Assembly (NCBI RefSeq): GCF_011090185.1
Contig: NZ_JAAFGS010000003.1
Location: 620,001 to 684,000 of the forward strand
Reading direction: 5' to 3'
DNA from: Saccharibacillus alkalitolerans
GTDB lineage: Bacteria; Bacillota; Bacilli; Paenibacillales; Paenibacillaceae
DNA: 64,000 nucleotides
Under the pieces are notes generated by a model, which saw nothing but the letters and a program-made list of their open reading frames with translations, searched no databases and was not told where the DNA came from. Each line of letters starts with the position of its first letter. The stretch's first letter is position 1. The translations under genes and the position numbers were made by a program. Below are positions 53,101-63,019 of the stretch, one piece after another.

Positions 53101-56100
53101 TTAACGGCCGCTTCGCTTCTTGGCGGCCAGCAGCCGATCCATGGCGCTGCCGCCGGACTCCGTCGGCGACTCTCCGTCCGGCCGTGCCGGCTGGGCCGGA
53201 CGGGCCTTTTCGGCCGGCGGCTGCGCGCTGCCGGCCGGGGAATCCGCCCGGCCCGCTTCGCGGCCGGGCACGGCGCCTCCGCGGTCCGCGCGGAGGCGGT
53301 CCACGGCGGAGGTCAGGCCTCCCTCCGCCGCGGACCCGGGCTCCCCGCCTTCGGCGCGGGGAGCCGAGGCCGGCCGCTGCGCGGGCCGGTCCGCCGCGCC
53401 CTGCAAAGGCGCGGCCCCGCCTTCGGCGGCGCGCTTCTCGCCGCCTCGGAAGGCCGTGCTCCGCCGCTTGGCGGCGGACAGGCGCGCGAGCGCGCCGTCC
53501 TCCGCGGAGGCGGCTTCGCCCGAAGCGGCGCCGGAGCTCCGCCGGCGGGCCGCCGCGAACGGCGCGGCCAGCGCGGCGGCGAGCCGTTCCCACGGAACGG
53601 CCAGGCGGCGGACCGCGACGTCCGCGATCCACAGCGCCAGCACAGCGGCCAGCAGCGCCGAAGTCCAATCCTGCATCCGTTTGTGCGGAGCGGCCGGCAG
53701 AGCGAACACTTGGGACGGATCGTCCCAGGACAGAACGCGTCCTCCGGTCAGCCGAGCCAGCTCGGACAGGCGGGATGCGCCTTCGTCCGACGACGAAGCG
53801 ATCCGGTACTCCGGCGAGTACGGAATGACGAGCCCCGTGCCGATCGAGGCGGGAGGCTCGCCCGTTTCCGCGGCCGAACCCTCCGTTCCGCCGGGCTCTC
53901 CTTCGCCGCCGCTCTCCGTCGACCCGTCCTGTCGGGAGGCGTCCTGTCCTTCCGGCGCGCTTTGGCCCGCCGGGGACAAATGGAGCAGATACGCTCCCGG
54001 ATCGCTTAACGGCAGCGTTCCGGTATAACGTCCCGGCGACGTCTGCACCAGCGTGACCGGCTCCGCCGCTCCGCCGCCTTCTTCTCCGCTTCCGACCGAA
54101 GCGACCAGCTCGTCGGGCAGCGCGGCGTCCCCTTCCTGCGAAGCGGTTACGCTGAGCTCCGTCCCTCCCTCGCCGAGCGCGGTTTCGATGCGGTAAGGCG
54201 AAGCGCTGAACTGGGGAAAAGTCCACTTTACCGTCTGCGTCAGCACGTTCGCGAACCGGTCCCAGGATACCCAGTTCCCCGACCATGCCCCGGTCAGGTC
54301 GCTTGTCCAGGCGACGGTTCTGCCCGAGCCGTACTGCCATCTGACCAGCAGCGGATCGGGCTCGGGACTGACGAGCGCCGTCTGCGCCGACGGCTTGGCG
54401 CTGGTCGCGACATATCCGCCGATCTGCGGAAGCCCGCCCGCAAAAAGCGGCGACCAGTCGCCCGCGTCGGCGACGGCCGGCGTAAACGGCTTGTCGACCA
54501 CGTAAGTCCTGGCCAGCAGCACCGCCTCCCGGCTGAAGATCGCCGGCAGCGTCGTTTCGTCCTGAACATCGTAGAAGCGGCCTTTGCCCAGGTCGGCGAT
54601 GCGCTGCAGCAGTCCCCGATCGGCGTCGGAACCGACCGCTACGCCGGAGACCGTCACGTTCTGTTTGCCGAGTTCGGCAAGCAGCTCATCGTAATTCCCT
54701 CCTCCGGCGGACTGCCCGTCCGTCAGGAGAATGATATGCTTGCGCTGCGCGTCGATCTCCTGCATGGACTGCGCGGCCGAGGCCATAGCCGGGTAAATGT
54801 TCGTTCCGCCGCCGTCCGGAATCGACTGGATCTGCGCCAGCACCTCTTCCTTGTCGGTCAACTTCTGCGGTTCCACGACCCACCAGGGCGCATCGTCGAA
54901 AGCGACGACGCCTACGGTATCCTTGGCCCGCATCAATTCGACCGTGCGCATCGCGGCTTCCTTCGCCAACTCGATCTTGCTCCCGCTCATGCTTCCCGAT
55001 CGGTCGATGACCAGAATCAAGCCCAGCTCGGGGATCTCCCGCTTGCCTTCCAGCTCCATCGAGACGGGCAGCGCCCGTTCGATCGGGGTATCGAAGTACC
55101 CTCCGAGCCCGAAGCTCTGGTCGCCGCCGCTCATCATGAAGCCGATGCCGTAGCTGCGCACCGCCGTTTCGATCAGATCCATTTTGGCCTGCCCCAGCGA
55201 GTCGCCGGAGACGTTGTTGAACAGGATACTGTCGTAGCGCGCGTAACCCGCGATTTCCGTCGGCAGCTGTCCCGGTACGATGACGGTCGCATCGATCAGC
55301 CCGGCGTTCAGCGCGTTCGCGATATTCGCCGACGTACCCGGCTTGCCTTCCACGATCAGCACGGAAGGGCTGCCGGCCACCCGGGTAAACGCGAAAGCGG
55401 CATTGTTGGCCGACTGACGATCGCCCGGCAGGCTTAATTCCGCCCGGTAGCGGTGCAGGCCGGCGCTCTTGGCGAGTCCCTGCAGCAGTACGCTGCTGTC
55501 CCCGCGTTCCACGCGCACCGTCTGCGAGCCGATCTCGACATTGTCTTCGTACAGCCGGATTTCGCCCGTTCCCGAGAACGTGCTGCGCAGCTGCGCTTCG
55601 ACCGTAAAAGCTTCGCCGAGATACAGTTTGCCCGGCAGGGAGAGCGAGTCGATCGCGGCGTCCCGGTCCGTGTCCGCTTGCTTTTCGAGCACGTCGACGG
55701 CAATGCCGCGATTTTTCAGCAGCCGTCCCGTTTCGAGCATATTCCCGATATTTTCGGCTCCGTCGCTGATCAGCACGATTCGCGGATCGCCGGCGCCCAG
55801 CATGCCGGAAGCCAGCTGCAGCGCCCGCTGCGCGTTCGTGTAATCGGGATCGACCGCGGCATCCAGTCCGCCCAGCGAAGAATTCCCGCTCATCGTCCGT
55901 TCCGCCGCGGCGTCGCGGCCGAAAGAGATCACGGCGAACTCGTCGTCCTCGTGTTTGTTTTTCAGCGACGAAGAGATCCATTCCCGGTCCGAATCGCCGG
56001 AATCGGCGCTGGACGAACGGTCGACGGCGTAGACCACTTCGTGCCGGCGTTCGACGGTATACAGCTGCATACCGGCCAGAAGGAGCACGAGCAGCAGCAG

Positions 56101-56238
56101 CGCAAGCGTGCGCAGCGAAGCCGCCAGCCGATGACGGAACATGGAGATTCTCGCGGGCCCGCGAAACGCGAAGAACGCAAAGGCCGCCAGCGGAACCGAT
56201 AACAGCAGCAGCCAAGGATGATCAAATTGAACGCCCAC
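53101..56238 (-). CDS. Large membrane protein with two vWA-like domains
   Basis: 1045-residue protein. Two N-terminal helices (WLLLLSVPLAAFAFFAF, TLALLLLVLLLAGMQ) precede a first vWA-like domain with DRSSS at 73-77. A GATase-1-like module follows (about 290-390: VLIVEGKPG, FMMSGGDQSFGLGGY), then a second vWA domain with a complete MIDAS, DRSGS at 412-416. A further helix lies near residue 850. The tail of about 165 residues is Ala/Arg/Gly/Pro-rich and repeats a motif like RL-AAK-RS. The start is GTG 56238 behind GGGGGG; it overlaps the preceding gene by 17 bases. It is the last gene of the operon. Partner of MoxR in an envelope-associated machine (inference). Confidence 0.88.
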   Translation of the reverse strand: MGVQFDHPWLLLLSVPLAAFAFFAFRGPARISMFRHRLAASLRTLALLLLVLLLAGMQLYTVERRHEVVYAVDRSSSADSGDSDREWISSSLKNKHEDDEFAVISFGRDAAAERTMSGNSSLGGLDAAVDPDYTNAQRALQLASGMLGAGDPRIVLISDGAENIGNMLETGRLLKNRGIAVDVLEKQADTDRDAAIDSLSLPGKLYLGEAFTVEAQLRSTFSGTGEIRLYEDNVEIGSQTVRVERGDSSVLLQGLAKSAGLHRYRAELSLPGDRQSANNAAFAFTRVAGSPSVLIVEGKPGTSANIANALNAGLIDATVIVPGQLPTEIAGYARYDSILFNNVSGDSLGQAKMDLIETAVRSYGIGFMMSGGDQSFGLGGYFDTPIERALPVSMELEGKREIPELGLILVIDRSGSMSGSKIELAKEAAMRTVELMRAKDTVGVVAFDDAPWWVVEPQKLTDKEEVLAQIQSIPDGGGTNIYPAMASAAQSMQEIDAQRKHIILLTDGQSAGGGNYDELLAELGKQNVTVSGVAVGSDADRGLLQRIADLGKGRFYDVQDETTLPAIFSREAVLLARTYVVDKPFTPAVADAGDWSPLFAGGLPQIGGYVATSAKPSAQTALVSPEPDPLLVRWQYGSGRTVAWTSDLTGAWSGNWVSWDRFANVLTQTVKWTFPQFSASPYRIETALGEGGTELSVTASQEGDAALPDELVASVGSGEEGGGAAEPVTLVQTSPGRYTGTLPLSDPGAYLLHLSPAGQSAPEGQDASRQDGSTESGGEGEPGGTEGSAAETGEPPASIGTGLVIPYSPEYRIASSSDEGASRLSELARLTGGRVLSWDDPSQVFALPAAPHKRMQDWTSALLAAVLALWIADVAVRRLAVPWERLAAALAAPFAAARRRSSGAASGEAASAEDGALARLSAAKRRSTAFRGGEKRAAEGGAAPLQGAADRPAQRPASAPRAEGGEPGSAAEGGLTSAVDRLRADRGGAVPGREAGRADSPAGSAQPPAEKARPAQPARPDGESPTESGGSAMDRLLAAKKRSGR

Positions 56239-58303
56239 GCCGGTACACCCCCCATTCCGTCAGCATGATAACGGCGATCAGCGCCGCCAGCGGCAGCGTC
56301 AACGGCAGCCGGCCCCTACTGTCGCCGGCGGCGGCCCGGTCCGGCGCCGCTTCGCCCCCTGCCTGCGCTTCGTTTTCGGCTCCTTTTCCGAACGCCGGCC
56401 CCTCCTCGGCGGGTGCCGCCGACTCCGAAGCGTCGGGGCGCACATCGAGCAGATAGACCGGCGCATCGTCTAGTCCCGTTCCCGCCTGCTCGAACGCGTA
56501 CAATCCCGGAACGTTCGGCGCGGGCTGCGAAGAGCTCGGAATACCGGTTAAGTCCGGACTGTTGTCGGCAGGCCGGGCCGGAACCGGATCGTTTTTTGAA
56601 TCCGATTTTTCCCCGGGCGAGCTTCCGGCTGCCGCCGAATCCGAGATCGTTTCCGCCGGAATCGCCCCGTCCCCGGCTTCGAACGCGGTTCCCTGCAGCG
56701 GCCGCCATACGGCGGATTCGGCTCCCGCCGCGATCGGCACTTCGACCGCCGCTCCGGCTTCCGCCCGGCCGAGGCCGCCTCCGCGTCCGCCGGTCAGCCA
56801 GGTCACCGCATTGCTGACCAGTACGGGGAACTCGCTGTTCAGCGGCAGGTCGCCGTTCTGCAGATTGAAGCCGAACCACAGCGTCCGGCGCCCGTTTTCC
56901 GTGCCGGCCGCAATGGCGGGGCGCTGCCCGACGGTTACGATATTTTCGAGACCGGCGGGCCGTCCTTCCGTCAACGGCCCCAAATAAGGCTCTGTCAGCG
57001 ACAAATACCGGGTTACGGGATGAGCCGATACTGTCACGCGCCGGTCCGCGGGCTGCCGGGGATCGTCCGTTCCGCCGATCGTCCAGAGCGCGGCTCCGTT
57101 CAGCAGGCGGCCCCATTCGCCGCTGCGGAGATCGTCCGGAAGCCTGCCGTCCACGACGACCAGATCCGGCCGGGCTTCGGGAAGAGGCGGCACGGCGCTG
57201 TTTCCGTTCGCCAAGCCGCCCTCGCTCCGACCTTCGCCGCCTCCCTGCACGCTGCCGTTCAGGTCCAGCCGCGTAACTTCGGCACCCGACAACCTCAGCG
57301 CTTTTTCAAGAAACAAATTGCCGTCCGACAGCAGCAGCGCTTTGACCGCGCCTCCGCTTTGCGGGAAAGCGAACGCGTCGTCGTCCGCCGCATAGTCGTC
57401 CGGAGTCCCCTTTAGACTCAGCCGATAGACTTCCGCGGCTCCCGCTCCGTCGAACGTGACGGTCCGCCGCTCGCCCGGCTGCAGGCTGAGGCTCTCGCTG
57501 CCCTGGGGCCGGCCGTCGCCCGATAATTCCACGACGGCTTCGAGAGGCTCGGTGCCCGTATTGGCCACGACGCCGACCGCCCGTCCGCCGCCGTCCACGC
57601 CGAACTGTTCGACCGACGCGTTGCGGTAGACGGTCCCCCCGACCCGACGCGCTTCGATCGGCGCGGACACCGGAATACCGTCCGTCTTTTCGCTCCACTG
57701 CCCGTCCGTATAGACGATAATCCGCGCATCCTCCTGTCCTTCGGCGACCGCCGACGCCAAGGAAACGGCTTCGCGGTAAGACGTTCGCGCGTAGTCCGGG
57801 GCGAGCCCTTCCACCGCCCGTTCCCAAGCCCCGCGATCTTCCGTTCCCGACGCGGCAACCTGCGGATGGGCTCCCATGCGAATCAGCGTAAGTCCGCCGT
57901 CCGACTGCCGGGTATCCTCCAGAATCCGCCGCTTCATCTCGTCAAGCCGCGTTTCTCCGCCGGACGGGTCTTTCCCCCCGCTGCCGGGGCCCGTCCGCGC
58001 GCTCATGCTGGCCGAGACGTCGGCCACGACGATCAAGTGCCCGCCGGAACCCGCTTCCGCCCACAAAAACGGACGCATCAGCGCGAAAGCCAGCACCGCC
58101 GCCGCCAGCAGCTGCAGCCACATCAGCAGCCGGCTGCGCAGCTTCTGCCAGGGGCGGTTCGCTTCGGTATTTTCCAGCACCCTTCTCCAGAGCAGATGGC
58201 TGGGCACCGGCGTGTCGATAAATTTGCGCTTGAACAGGTACATGATCAGAATCGCCGGAATGCCCAGCGCAAACCAGAGCCCGGCCCACGAACCGATTCC
58301 CAT
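56222..58303 (-). CDS. BatA-like protein with vWA domain
   Basis: 693-residue protein. The first helix (GLWFALGIPAILIMYLFKRKFIDTPV, e.g. FALGIPAILIMYLFKRK) with the following PVPSHLLWRRVLEN is the BatA N-terminal domain. A vWA domain with DVSAS near residue 96 comes next. Then a beta-rich region (VGVVANTGTEPLEAVVELSG) precedes a GATase-like part and a final helix (LPLAALIAVIMLTEWGVY). ATG 58303 follows GGGAGG by eight bases. Homologous in architecture to the large protein encoded next, so the pair may form a complex. Confidence 0.88.
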   Translation of the reverse strand: MGIGSWAGLWFALGIPAILIMYLFKRKFIDTPVPSHLLWRRVLENTEANRPWQKLRSRLLMWLQLLAAAVLAFALMRPFLWAEAGSGGHLIVVADVSASMSARTGPGSGGKDPSGGETRLDEMKRRILEDTRQSDGGLTLIRMGAHPQVAASGTEDRGAWERAVEGLAPDYARTSYREAVSLASAVAEGQEDARIIVYTDGQWSEKTDGIPVSAPIEARRVGGTVYRNASVEQFGVDGGGRAVGVVANTGTEPLEAVVELSGDGRPQGSESLSLQPGERRTVTFDGAGAAEVYRLSLKGTPDDYAADDDAFAFPQSGGAVKALLLSDGNLFLEKALRLSGAEVTRLDLNGSVQGGGEGRSEGGLANGNSAVPPLPEARPDLVVVDGRLPDDLRSGEWGRLLNGAALWTIGGTDDPRQPADRRVTVSAHPVTRYLSLTEPYLGPLTEGRPAGLENIVTVGQRPAIAAGTENGRRTLWFGFNLQNGDLPLNSEFPVLVSNAVTWLTGGRGGGLGRAEAGAAVEVPIAAGAESAVWRPLQGTAFEAGDGAIPAETISDSAAAGSSPGEKSDSKNDPVPARPADNSPDLTGIPSSSQPAPNVPGLYAFEQAGTGLDDAPVYLLDVRPDASESAAPAEEGPAFGKGAENEAQAGGEAAPDRAAAGDSRGRLPLTLPLAALIAVIMLTEWGVYRRGRSI

Positions 58304-58340
58304 CGGCCGCACCTCCCTTCTTTGCGTTTATCCGTCCCGT

Positions 58341-59243
58341 TCAACGAACCAGTCCCGTTTCGCGCATCGTGCCGAGCACGGTCTCGCGGAGCGGAACGTC
58401 GGTAGGCGCCAGCACGTAAGCGATTCCCCTGCGCGCGCAGAACTCCGCCAGCCGCCCGCGGTAAGCGTCGAATTCCCGCTCGTACGCTTCGACCAGGCGT
58501 CCGGTCAGCGCCGCTTCCTTGAACGTTCCCAGCTCGGCGTCGATCAACTTCAGATCGCCGGTTAAGCGCGGGGCGATCTCGCCTCTCGTCAGCACCTGCA
58601 CCAGCACGACTTCCTGACGCGCCGCCTGCAGCCGTGCCATGGCCTCTTCCAGTTCCTCTTCGCCGCGCTCGGTCCAACAATCCGAAAAAATCCAGGTCAT
58701 GCCCGGCAGCCTCGGAAGCCGCGAACGTTCCGCAAAAGCTCCCGCCAGGTCGCCGCGCCCTTCCGCTTCCGAAGAGGCCAAAAAATCGAGCATCCGGTGT
58801 ACCGCCGGACGTCCCCGAAGCAGCGGCAGCCCTTCCCCGATCCGCTCGCTCACCCGGTAGACGCCGAGCCGGTCGTACGCGGCAAGCGTCATATAGCCGA
58901 TGCTTGCCGCCAGACGGGACGCATGCAGCAGCTTGGAAGGGCCGTCCTCGTCGGAAAAATCCATCGACCGCGAAACGTCCACATACAGCGTCACTTGAAG
59001 CTCCTGCTCGTCGAGATATTGACGGACCACCTTGCGGCCCGTTCGTCCGTATACGCTCCAGTCGAACCGCCGAACGTCGTCGCCGGGCGAATATTCGCGG
59101 TAATCCGCAAATTCGAGCGAAGCGCCCAATTCCCGGGACCGCCTTCTTCCCTGCCTCGTTCCCCGCACGCGGCGGCCCGTCGCCAGCGTCAACCGGTCCA
59201 ATCTCGCGATCCATTCCGCGCTCAGCAGCTCTTCCGGCTTCAT
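58341..59243 (-). CDS. DUF58-domain protein
   Basis: 300-residue soluble protein with the DUF58 signature YREYSPGDDVRRFDWSVYGRT followed by a degenerate vWA fold (YVDVSRSMDF supplies DVSRS). DUF58 proteins regularly accompany MoxR ATPases. Its ATG overlaps the moxR stop by four bases (ATGA). Function is unknown; probably a MoxR client or adaptor. Confidence 0.92.
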   Translation of the reverse strand: MKPEELLSAEWIARLDRLTLATGRRVRGTRQGRRRSRELGASLEFADYREYSPGDDVRRFDWSVYGRTGRKVVRQYLDEQELQVTLYVDVSRSMDFSDEDGPSKLLHASRLAASIGYMTLAAYDRLGVYRVSERIGEGLPLLRGRPAVHRMLDFLASSEAEGRGDLAGAFAERSRLPRLPGMTWIFSDCWTERGEEELEEAMARLQAARQEVVLVQVLTRGEIAPRLTGDLKLIDAELGTFKEAALTGRLVEAYEREFDAYRGRLAEFCARRGIAYVLAPTDVPLRETVLGTMRETGLVR

Positions 59244-60229
59244 CTCGACTGCTCCAGCCGATCGAGAATGTCTCCGACCAGCGCGTCCGGCGAGACGCCC
59301 TCCGCCTGCCCTTCGAAATTCAGCAGCAGCCGGTGCCGCATCGCCGGCTTGGCGGCGGCCAATATGTCTCCGGTCGAGACGTGCATGCGTCCTTTGGCGA
59401 TCGCGCGGACTTTGGAGACGGCGATCATCGCCTGCAGCCCGCGCGGCCCCGAACCGAAGCGAACGTAACGTTTGACGGACTCCGGCGATTCGGTCTGCGC
59501 CGGATGCGTCATCATAAGCAGCCGCACCGCGTAGTCCAGCACCTCCTCGGCGACGAGCACTTCCTTCGCCCCCTGCTGGATTTCGAGCAGCGCGGCTGCA
59601 TCGGCGCGTCTGACCGCCTGCCGGTTATCCGATACGGTCGTGCGCCGAATGATTTCCTTCAGCTCTTCCGGCGACGGATAGTCGACGTCCAGCTTCAGCA
59701 GGAATCGGTCGAGCTGCGCTTCCGGCAGCGGATATGTACCTTCGTTTTCCAGCGGATTCTGCGTCGCCAGAACGAAAAACGGCTCCGGAAGCCGATGCGT
59801 CGTTCCGCCCACGGTTACCGTCTTCTCCTGCATCGCCTCGAGCAGGGCGCTCTGCGTCTTCGGAGTCGCCCGGTTGATCTCGTCGGCGAGCACGATGCTG
59901 CCGAACAGCGGACCGCGGCGGAATTCGCCGGATACGCCTCCTTCTCCTCCGAAGTGGATCACGTCCGTGCCCGTGATATCGCTCGGCATCAAGTCGGGCG
60001 TGAACTGAATCCGCGAAAAAGGCAGGTCCAATGCATCCGCCGCCGAGCGGACCAGCATCGTTTTGCCCAGCCCGGGAATTCCTTCAAGCAGGGCATGCCC
60101 GCCCGCGAATACGCACCACAGCATTTGTTCGACGGTCTCGCTTTGCCCGACGATGACTTTGCCGATCTCGTCGCGCACCTCTTCCATCGTTCTCCTCCAG
60201 ATCTCGATGCGATCGGTTTCCTGCAGCAT
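59240..60229 (-). CDS. MoxR-family AAA+ ATPase
   Basis: 329-residue ATPase. The Walker A is GIPGLGKT (50-57), the Walker B is SIVLADEINRA, and sensor and lid segments follow (ATQNPLENEGTYPLPEAQLDRFLLK, e.g. EAQLDRFLLKLDVDYP). MoxR proteins act as chaperones that load metals or cofactors or remodel vWA-domain partners; here three vWA or vWA-like proteins are encoded directly downstream. GGGGGAG lies five bases before the ATG. Confidence 0.95.
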   Translation of the reverse strand: MLQETDRIEIWRRTMEEVRDEIGKVIVGQSETVEQMLWCVFAGGHALLEGIPGLGKTMLVRSAADALDLPFSRIQFTPDLMPSDITGTDVIHFGGEGGVSGEFRRGPLFGSIVLADEINRATPKTQSALLEAMQEKTVTVGGTTHRLPEPFFVLATQNPLENEGTYPLPEAQLDRFLLKLDVDYPSPEELKEIIRRTTVSDNRQAVRRADAAALLEIQQGAKEVLVAEEVLDYAVRLLMMTHPAQTESPESVKRYVRFGSGPRGLQAMIAVSKVRAIAKGRMHVSTGDILAAAKPAMRHRLLLNFEGQAEGVSPDALVGDILDRLEQSR

Positions 60230-60287
60230 AGCTTCTCCCCCTCTGCCGGCCGCTGACGGGCCGGGTCGGTTTTTCCCCGAATCCCGT

Positions 60288-61991
60288 TCAGGATTCCGGT
60301 CTGATCTCGGTAAAGTAACTTTCCACCAGGCCCTGCACGCTCTGCGGCAGATCGCTGCGGCCCAGCGAATCTTTGGCCCTCTCGGAATATTCGCCGTATA
60401 CTTCCTCGTAAGGACGGCTCACGCCGTCGATCGTCGGCGAAACGCCGCCCGTCTGCTTGTCTCCGCCGCTCGAAGGGCCGCCGTCGGACTGGACATTGCC
60501 TTCGCCTTTCAGATCTCTCGGCGTCGTGACCAGCTCGCGGCCGCCGCTTCCCCAGCCGGCTCCGCCTCCCTGTCCCGAGCCGTTTCCTCCGGAACCCGAA
60601 CCGTTCCCTCGGCCTTGACCTTGCCCTTGACCGCTGCCGCTTCCCTGTCCGGATCGGCCTTGGGAGCCGGAACCTTGTCCGCTTCCGGAAGAACCTTCGC
60701 CGTCGGCGCTTTGCCCTTCCGCTCCTTCGCTCTGCGAGCCTTCGGAAGCGTTCGCGCTTTCGGAGCCTCCCTCGGCGGCCGAAGCGGCATCCGCCAGCGC
60801 CTGGGCTGCGCCTCCTTTGCCCCAGGCGTCGGATACCGACATGCCCGAGGCGGCCAGCTGCCCGGCCATGTCCATGCCGCTTTGAGCGAGCTGCGCCGCC
60901 GCTTCGGCCGCCAGCTCGCTTTGCTCGCCGAGCGATCCGGATTCGGCGGCGGAAGCCGCCAGCTTCTCGGCCAAGTCTTGAATTTGCTCATCCGACAATT
61001 TCCCCGAAGCGGCCAGCTGTTCGGCGGCTTTCTGCAGCGCTTTTTGCAGCGCTGCCGTTTCCTTTCCTTCCTTCGGCGCCTGCTCCGCAAGCCCCTTCAT
61101 GGCATTTGCCAGCTGCTCTTTTTGCTGCTCCGACAGCTTCGACACGGCGTTCTTCAGCGCTTCCGCCCGCTCTGATGCGTCGGCTGCCTGCTGCTTTGCC
61201 GCCTCCTTGAGCGCCTGCTGGGCGGCGATTTGCCGGTTCCAGTCCTGCAGCTCCTGCTGCTGCTTCTCCGCCGTATCCGCTTGGCGCCCCAGCTCCTTCA
61301 TCGCTTCTTCCATTTTATCCAGCGCTTCTTCCGCGCGGCGCGAATTTCCCAGTTCCTTCGCGAGACCGGCGGCGGACTCGGCCAGCGGGGCCCGCTCCTC
61401 CGGCGGGATCGGCGCTTCGTTCAGCTCTTTCGCCAGCGCTTCGGCCCGCTTCTGCTGCGCGTCGATCAGCGCCTGCTCCCGCTCGCGCTGACGCAGTTCG
61501 CCGTCCATCGGATTGGGCAGGAGGAGCAGCAGCGCACAGACGACGACCAGAGCGGAAGCCGCGGACTCGGCACGGCCGAATTTCCAGCCGAAAGGCAGCC
61601 GTTCCCGGCGTTTGGCCGCAAACTCCAGCCCGTACGCCTCCGCCTGCGCCCGCTGCCATCTGGAAGCGGAAGAATCGCGGTCCGCGAACTCCAGGGCGGT
61701 CGTCACCAGATCGCGCCGTTCTTCGGCCGGGTCCGCCGCGTCCATGGCCCGGGCAGCCTCCTCCGTTCCGACAGGGCGCAAGCAAGCCGCCGCGGCTCCC
61801 GCGGCAGCGCCCAGCAGCGCGCAGACGGCCGCCCACAGCGCCGCGCGGGGAATCGGAATCAAATAAGCGGCACCCGAGAGCAGGACGGCGGCCGCGAGGC
61901 CGATCAGCAGGCCTCTGAACGCGAAAGCGCATATTTTAAAAATCTGCAGCCGCAGCCTGACCGATCGGATCGAAGCCATCAGGTTATCCAT
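60288..61991 (-). CDS. Membrane-anchored coiled-coil protein with Gly/Ser-rich region
   Basis: 567-residue protein. Two helices lie near residues 25-70 and one at about 145-160 (SALVVVCALLLLLP). A long Ala/Glu/Gln/Lys coiled coil follows (about 165-390), then a low-complexity Gly/Ser/Gln stretch (about 410-490), and a conserved-looking end (YEEVYGEYSERAKDSL, LVESYFTEIRPE). The layout recalls DUF4175-type proteins found near MoxR operons, but that is a weak match. GGGAGGAG precedes the ATG. It is 58 bases upstream of moxR. Confidence 0.85.
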   Translation of the reverse strand: MDNLMASIRSVRLRLQIFKICAFAFRGLLIGLAAAVLLSGAAYLIPIPRAALWAAVCALLGAAAGAAAACLRPVGTEEAARAMDAADPAEERRDLVTTALEFADRDSSASRWQRAQAEAYGLEFAAKRRERLPFGWKFGRAESAASALVVVCALLLLLPNPMDGELRQREREQALIDAQQKRAEALAKELNEAPIPPEERAPLAESAAGLAKELGNSRRAEEALDKMEEAMKELGRQADTAEKQQQELQDWNRQIAAQQALKEAAKQQAADASERAEALKNAVSKLSEQQKEQLANAMKGLAEQAPKEGKETAALQKALQKAAEQLAASGKLSDEQIQDLAEKLAASAAESGSLGEQSELAAEAAAQLAQSGMDMAGQLAASGMSVSDAWGKGGAAQALADAASAAEGGSESANASEGSQSEGAEGQSADGEGSSGSGQGSGSQGRSGQGSGSGQGQGQGRGNGSGSGGNGSGQGGGAGWGSGGRELVTTPRDLKGEGNVQSDGGPSSGGDKQTGGVSPTIDGVSRPYEEVYGEYSERAKDSLGRSDLPQSVQGLVESYFTEIRPES

Positions 61992-62029
61992 GCCGTCTCC
62001 TCCCTTCCTCTCGCGCTTGCGACAGTCTT

Positions 62030-63019
62030 TTACTTATCGTTCTTCATGCCCTCGGCAGGCTTCATCTCCGCGACTTCTCCCGCAGAGGCGCCGTTATTCG
62101 GCGCGTCGAAATCGTCTTCTCGCCGTTTGCGGCGGACGGGCCGAATGCGACGGATCGCGACCCACAGCGCGCCGACGATCACGACCGAGTAAACGAGCAG
62201 GAACTGCAGCCACAGCGCGATCGGCGCTTTGCCCTGCAGATTGCCGCTGTTGACGAGGAAAGCCTGCTTCGAAATGCCGGGCTCGAAAATGCTGACCAGC
62301 GCGCCTACCGGATTGAGTCCCAGAATGAACCCGACCCACGAGTATTTGGGCGGGACCGTACCGCTGTAATAAGACTGCTGCACGATCGCGAGCATCAGCA
62401 GATAGGCGACTCCCGTCGCGGCGAAAATGAACATCGTCATGCCGTAAGTCATGATGACCGAAATAATCGTGCGTTTAAAGATCGTCGAGCACATGATGCC
62501 CAGCGCGCCGAGCAGCAGCATCGTGAACAGATAGAACAGGAACACGAGCGCCAGCTGCGACGGCGAGATGCCTCCGTACAAAAATACGATACTGTAGACC
62601 GGAAGCGTCGCCAGCACGATCAGCACCATGAACGCCAGCGAGGAAAAAAGCTTGCTCAGCACGATCGCCGACGAGCTCTGCTGCGTGGTCAGCAGGATGT
62701 TCAGCGTCTGCTTTTCCCGTTCTCCGCTGATGACGCCCGCCGTAAGCGCCGGCGTCATGAACGCGATCAATACGAGCTGCGCGATGCTCAGCACGTAGAA
62801 TAAGACTCGGCTGACCGACGGATCGAATCTTCCGCCCGACTGCTGATCCTGCAGCCCCGTCGTCACGTAGATAAATCCGATCGCCAGCAGTCCCAGCACC
62901 ATGACATAGATCAGCAGCGCGACGAACGAACGAGGCGTGCGCATCCGAAGGCGAAATTCTTTGTCCAGCACGGGATTGATCCACAAACTTCCTCCGCCGG
63001 CCTTGTTTTTCAAGCTCAT
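62030..63019 (-). CDS. ABC-2-type transporter permease
   Basis: 329-residue membrane protein with six hydrophobic segments. The signature ALTAGVISGEREKQTLNILLTT (e.g. SGEREKQTLNILLTTQ) is typical of ABC-2 exporters of the GldF/NatB kind. GGAGG lies ten bases before the ATG, which overlaps the stop of the ATPase gene by four bases. It is a likely exporter or envelope-remodelling permease acting with the MoxR/vWA proteins. Confidence 0.92.
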   Translation of the reverse strand: MSLKNKAGGGSLWINPVLDKEFRLRMRTPRSFVALLIYVMVLGLLAIGFIYVTTGLQDQQSGGRFDPSVSRVLFYVLSIAQLVLIAFMTPALTAGVISGEREKQTLNILLTTQQSSSAIVLSKLFSSLAFMVLIVLATLPVYSIVFLYGGISPSQLALVFLFYLFTMLLLGALGIMCSTIFKRTIISVIMTYGMTMFIFAATGVAYLLMLAIVQQSYYSGTVPPKYSWVGFILGLNPVGALVSIFEPGISKQAFLVNSGNLQGKAPIALWLQFLLVYSVVIVGALWVAIRRIRPVRRKRREDDFDAPNNGASAGEVAEMKPAEGMKNDK

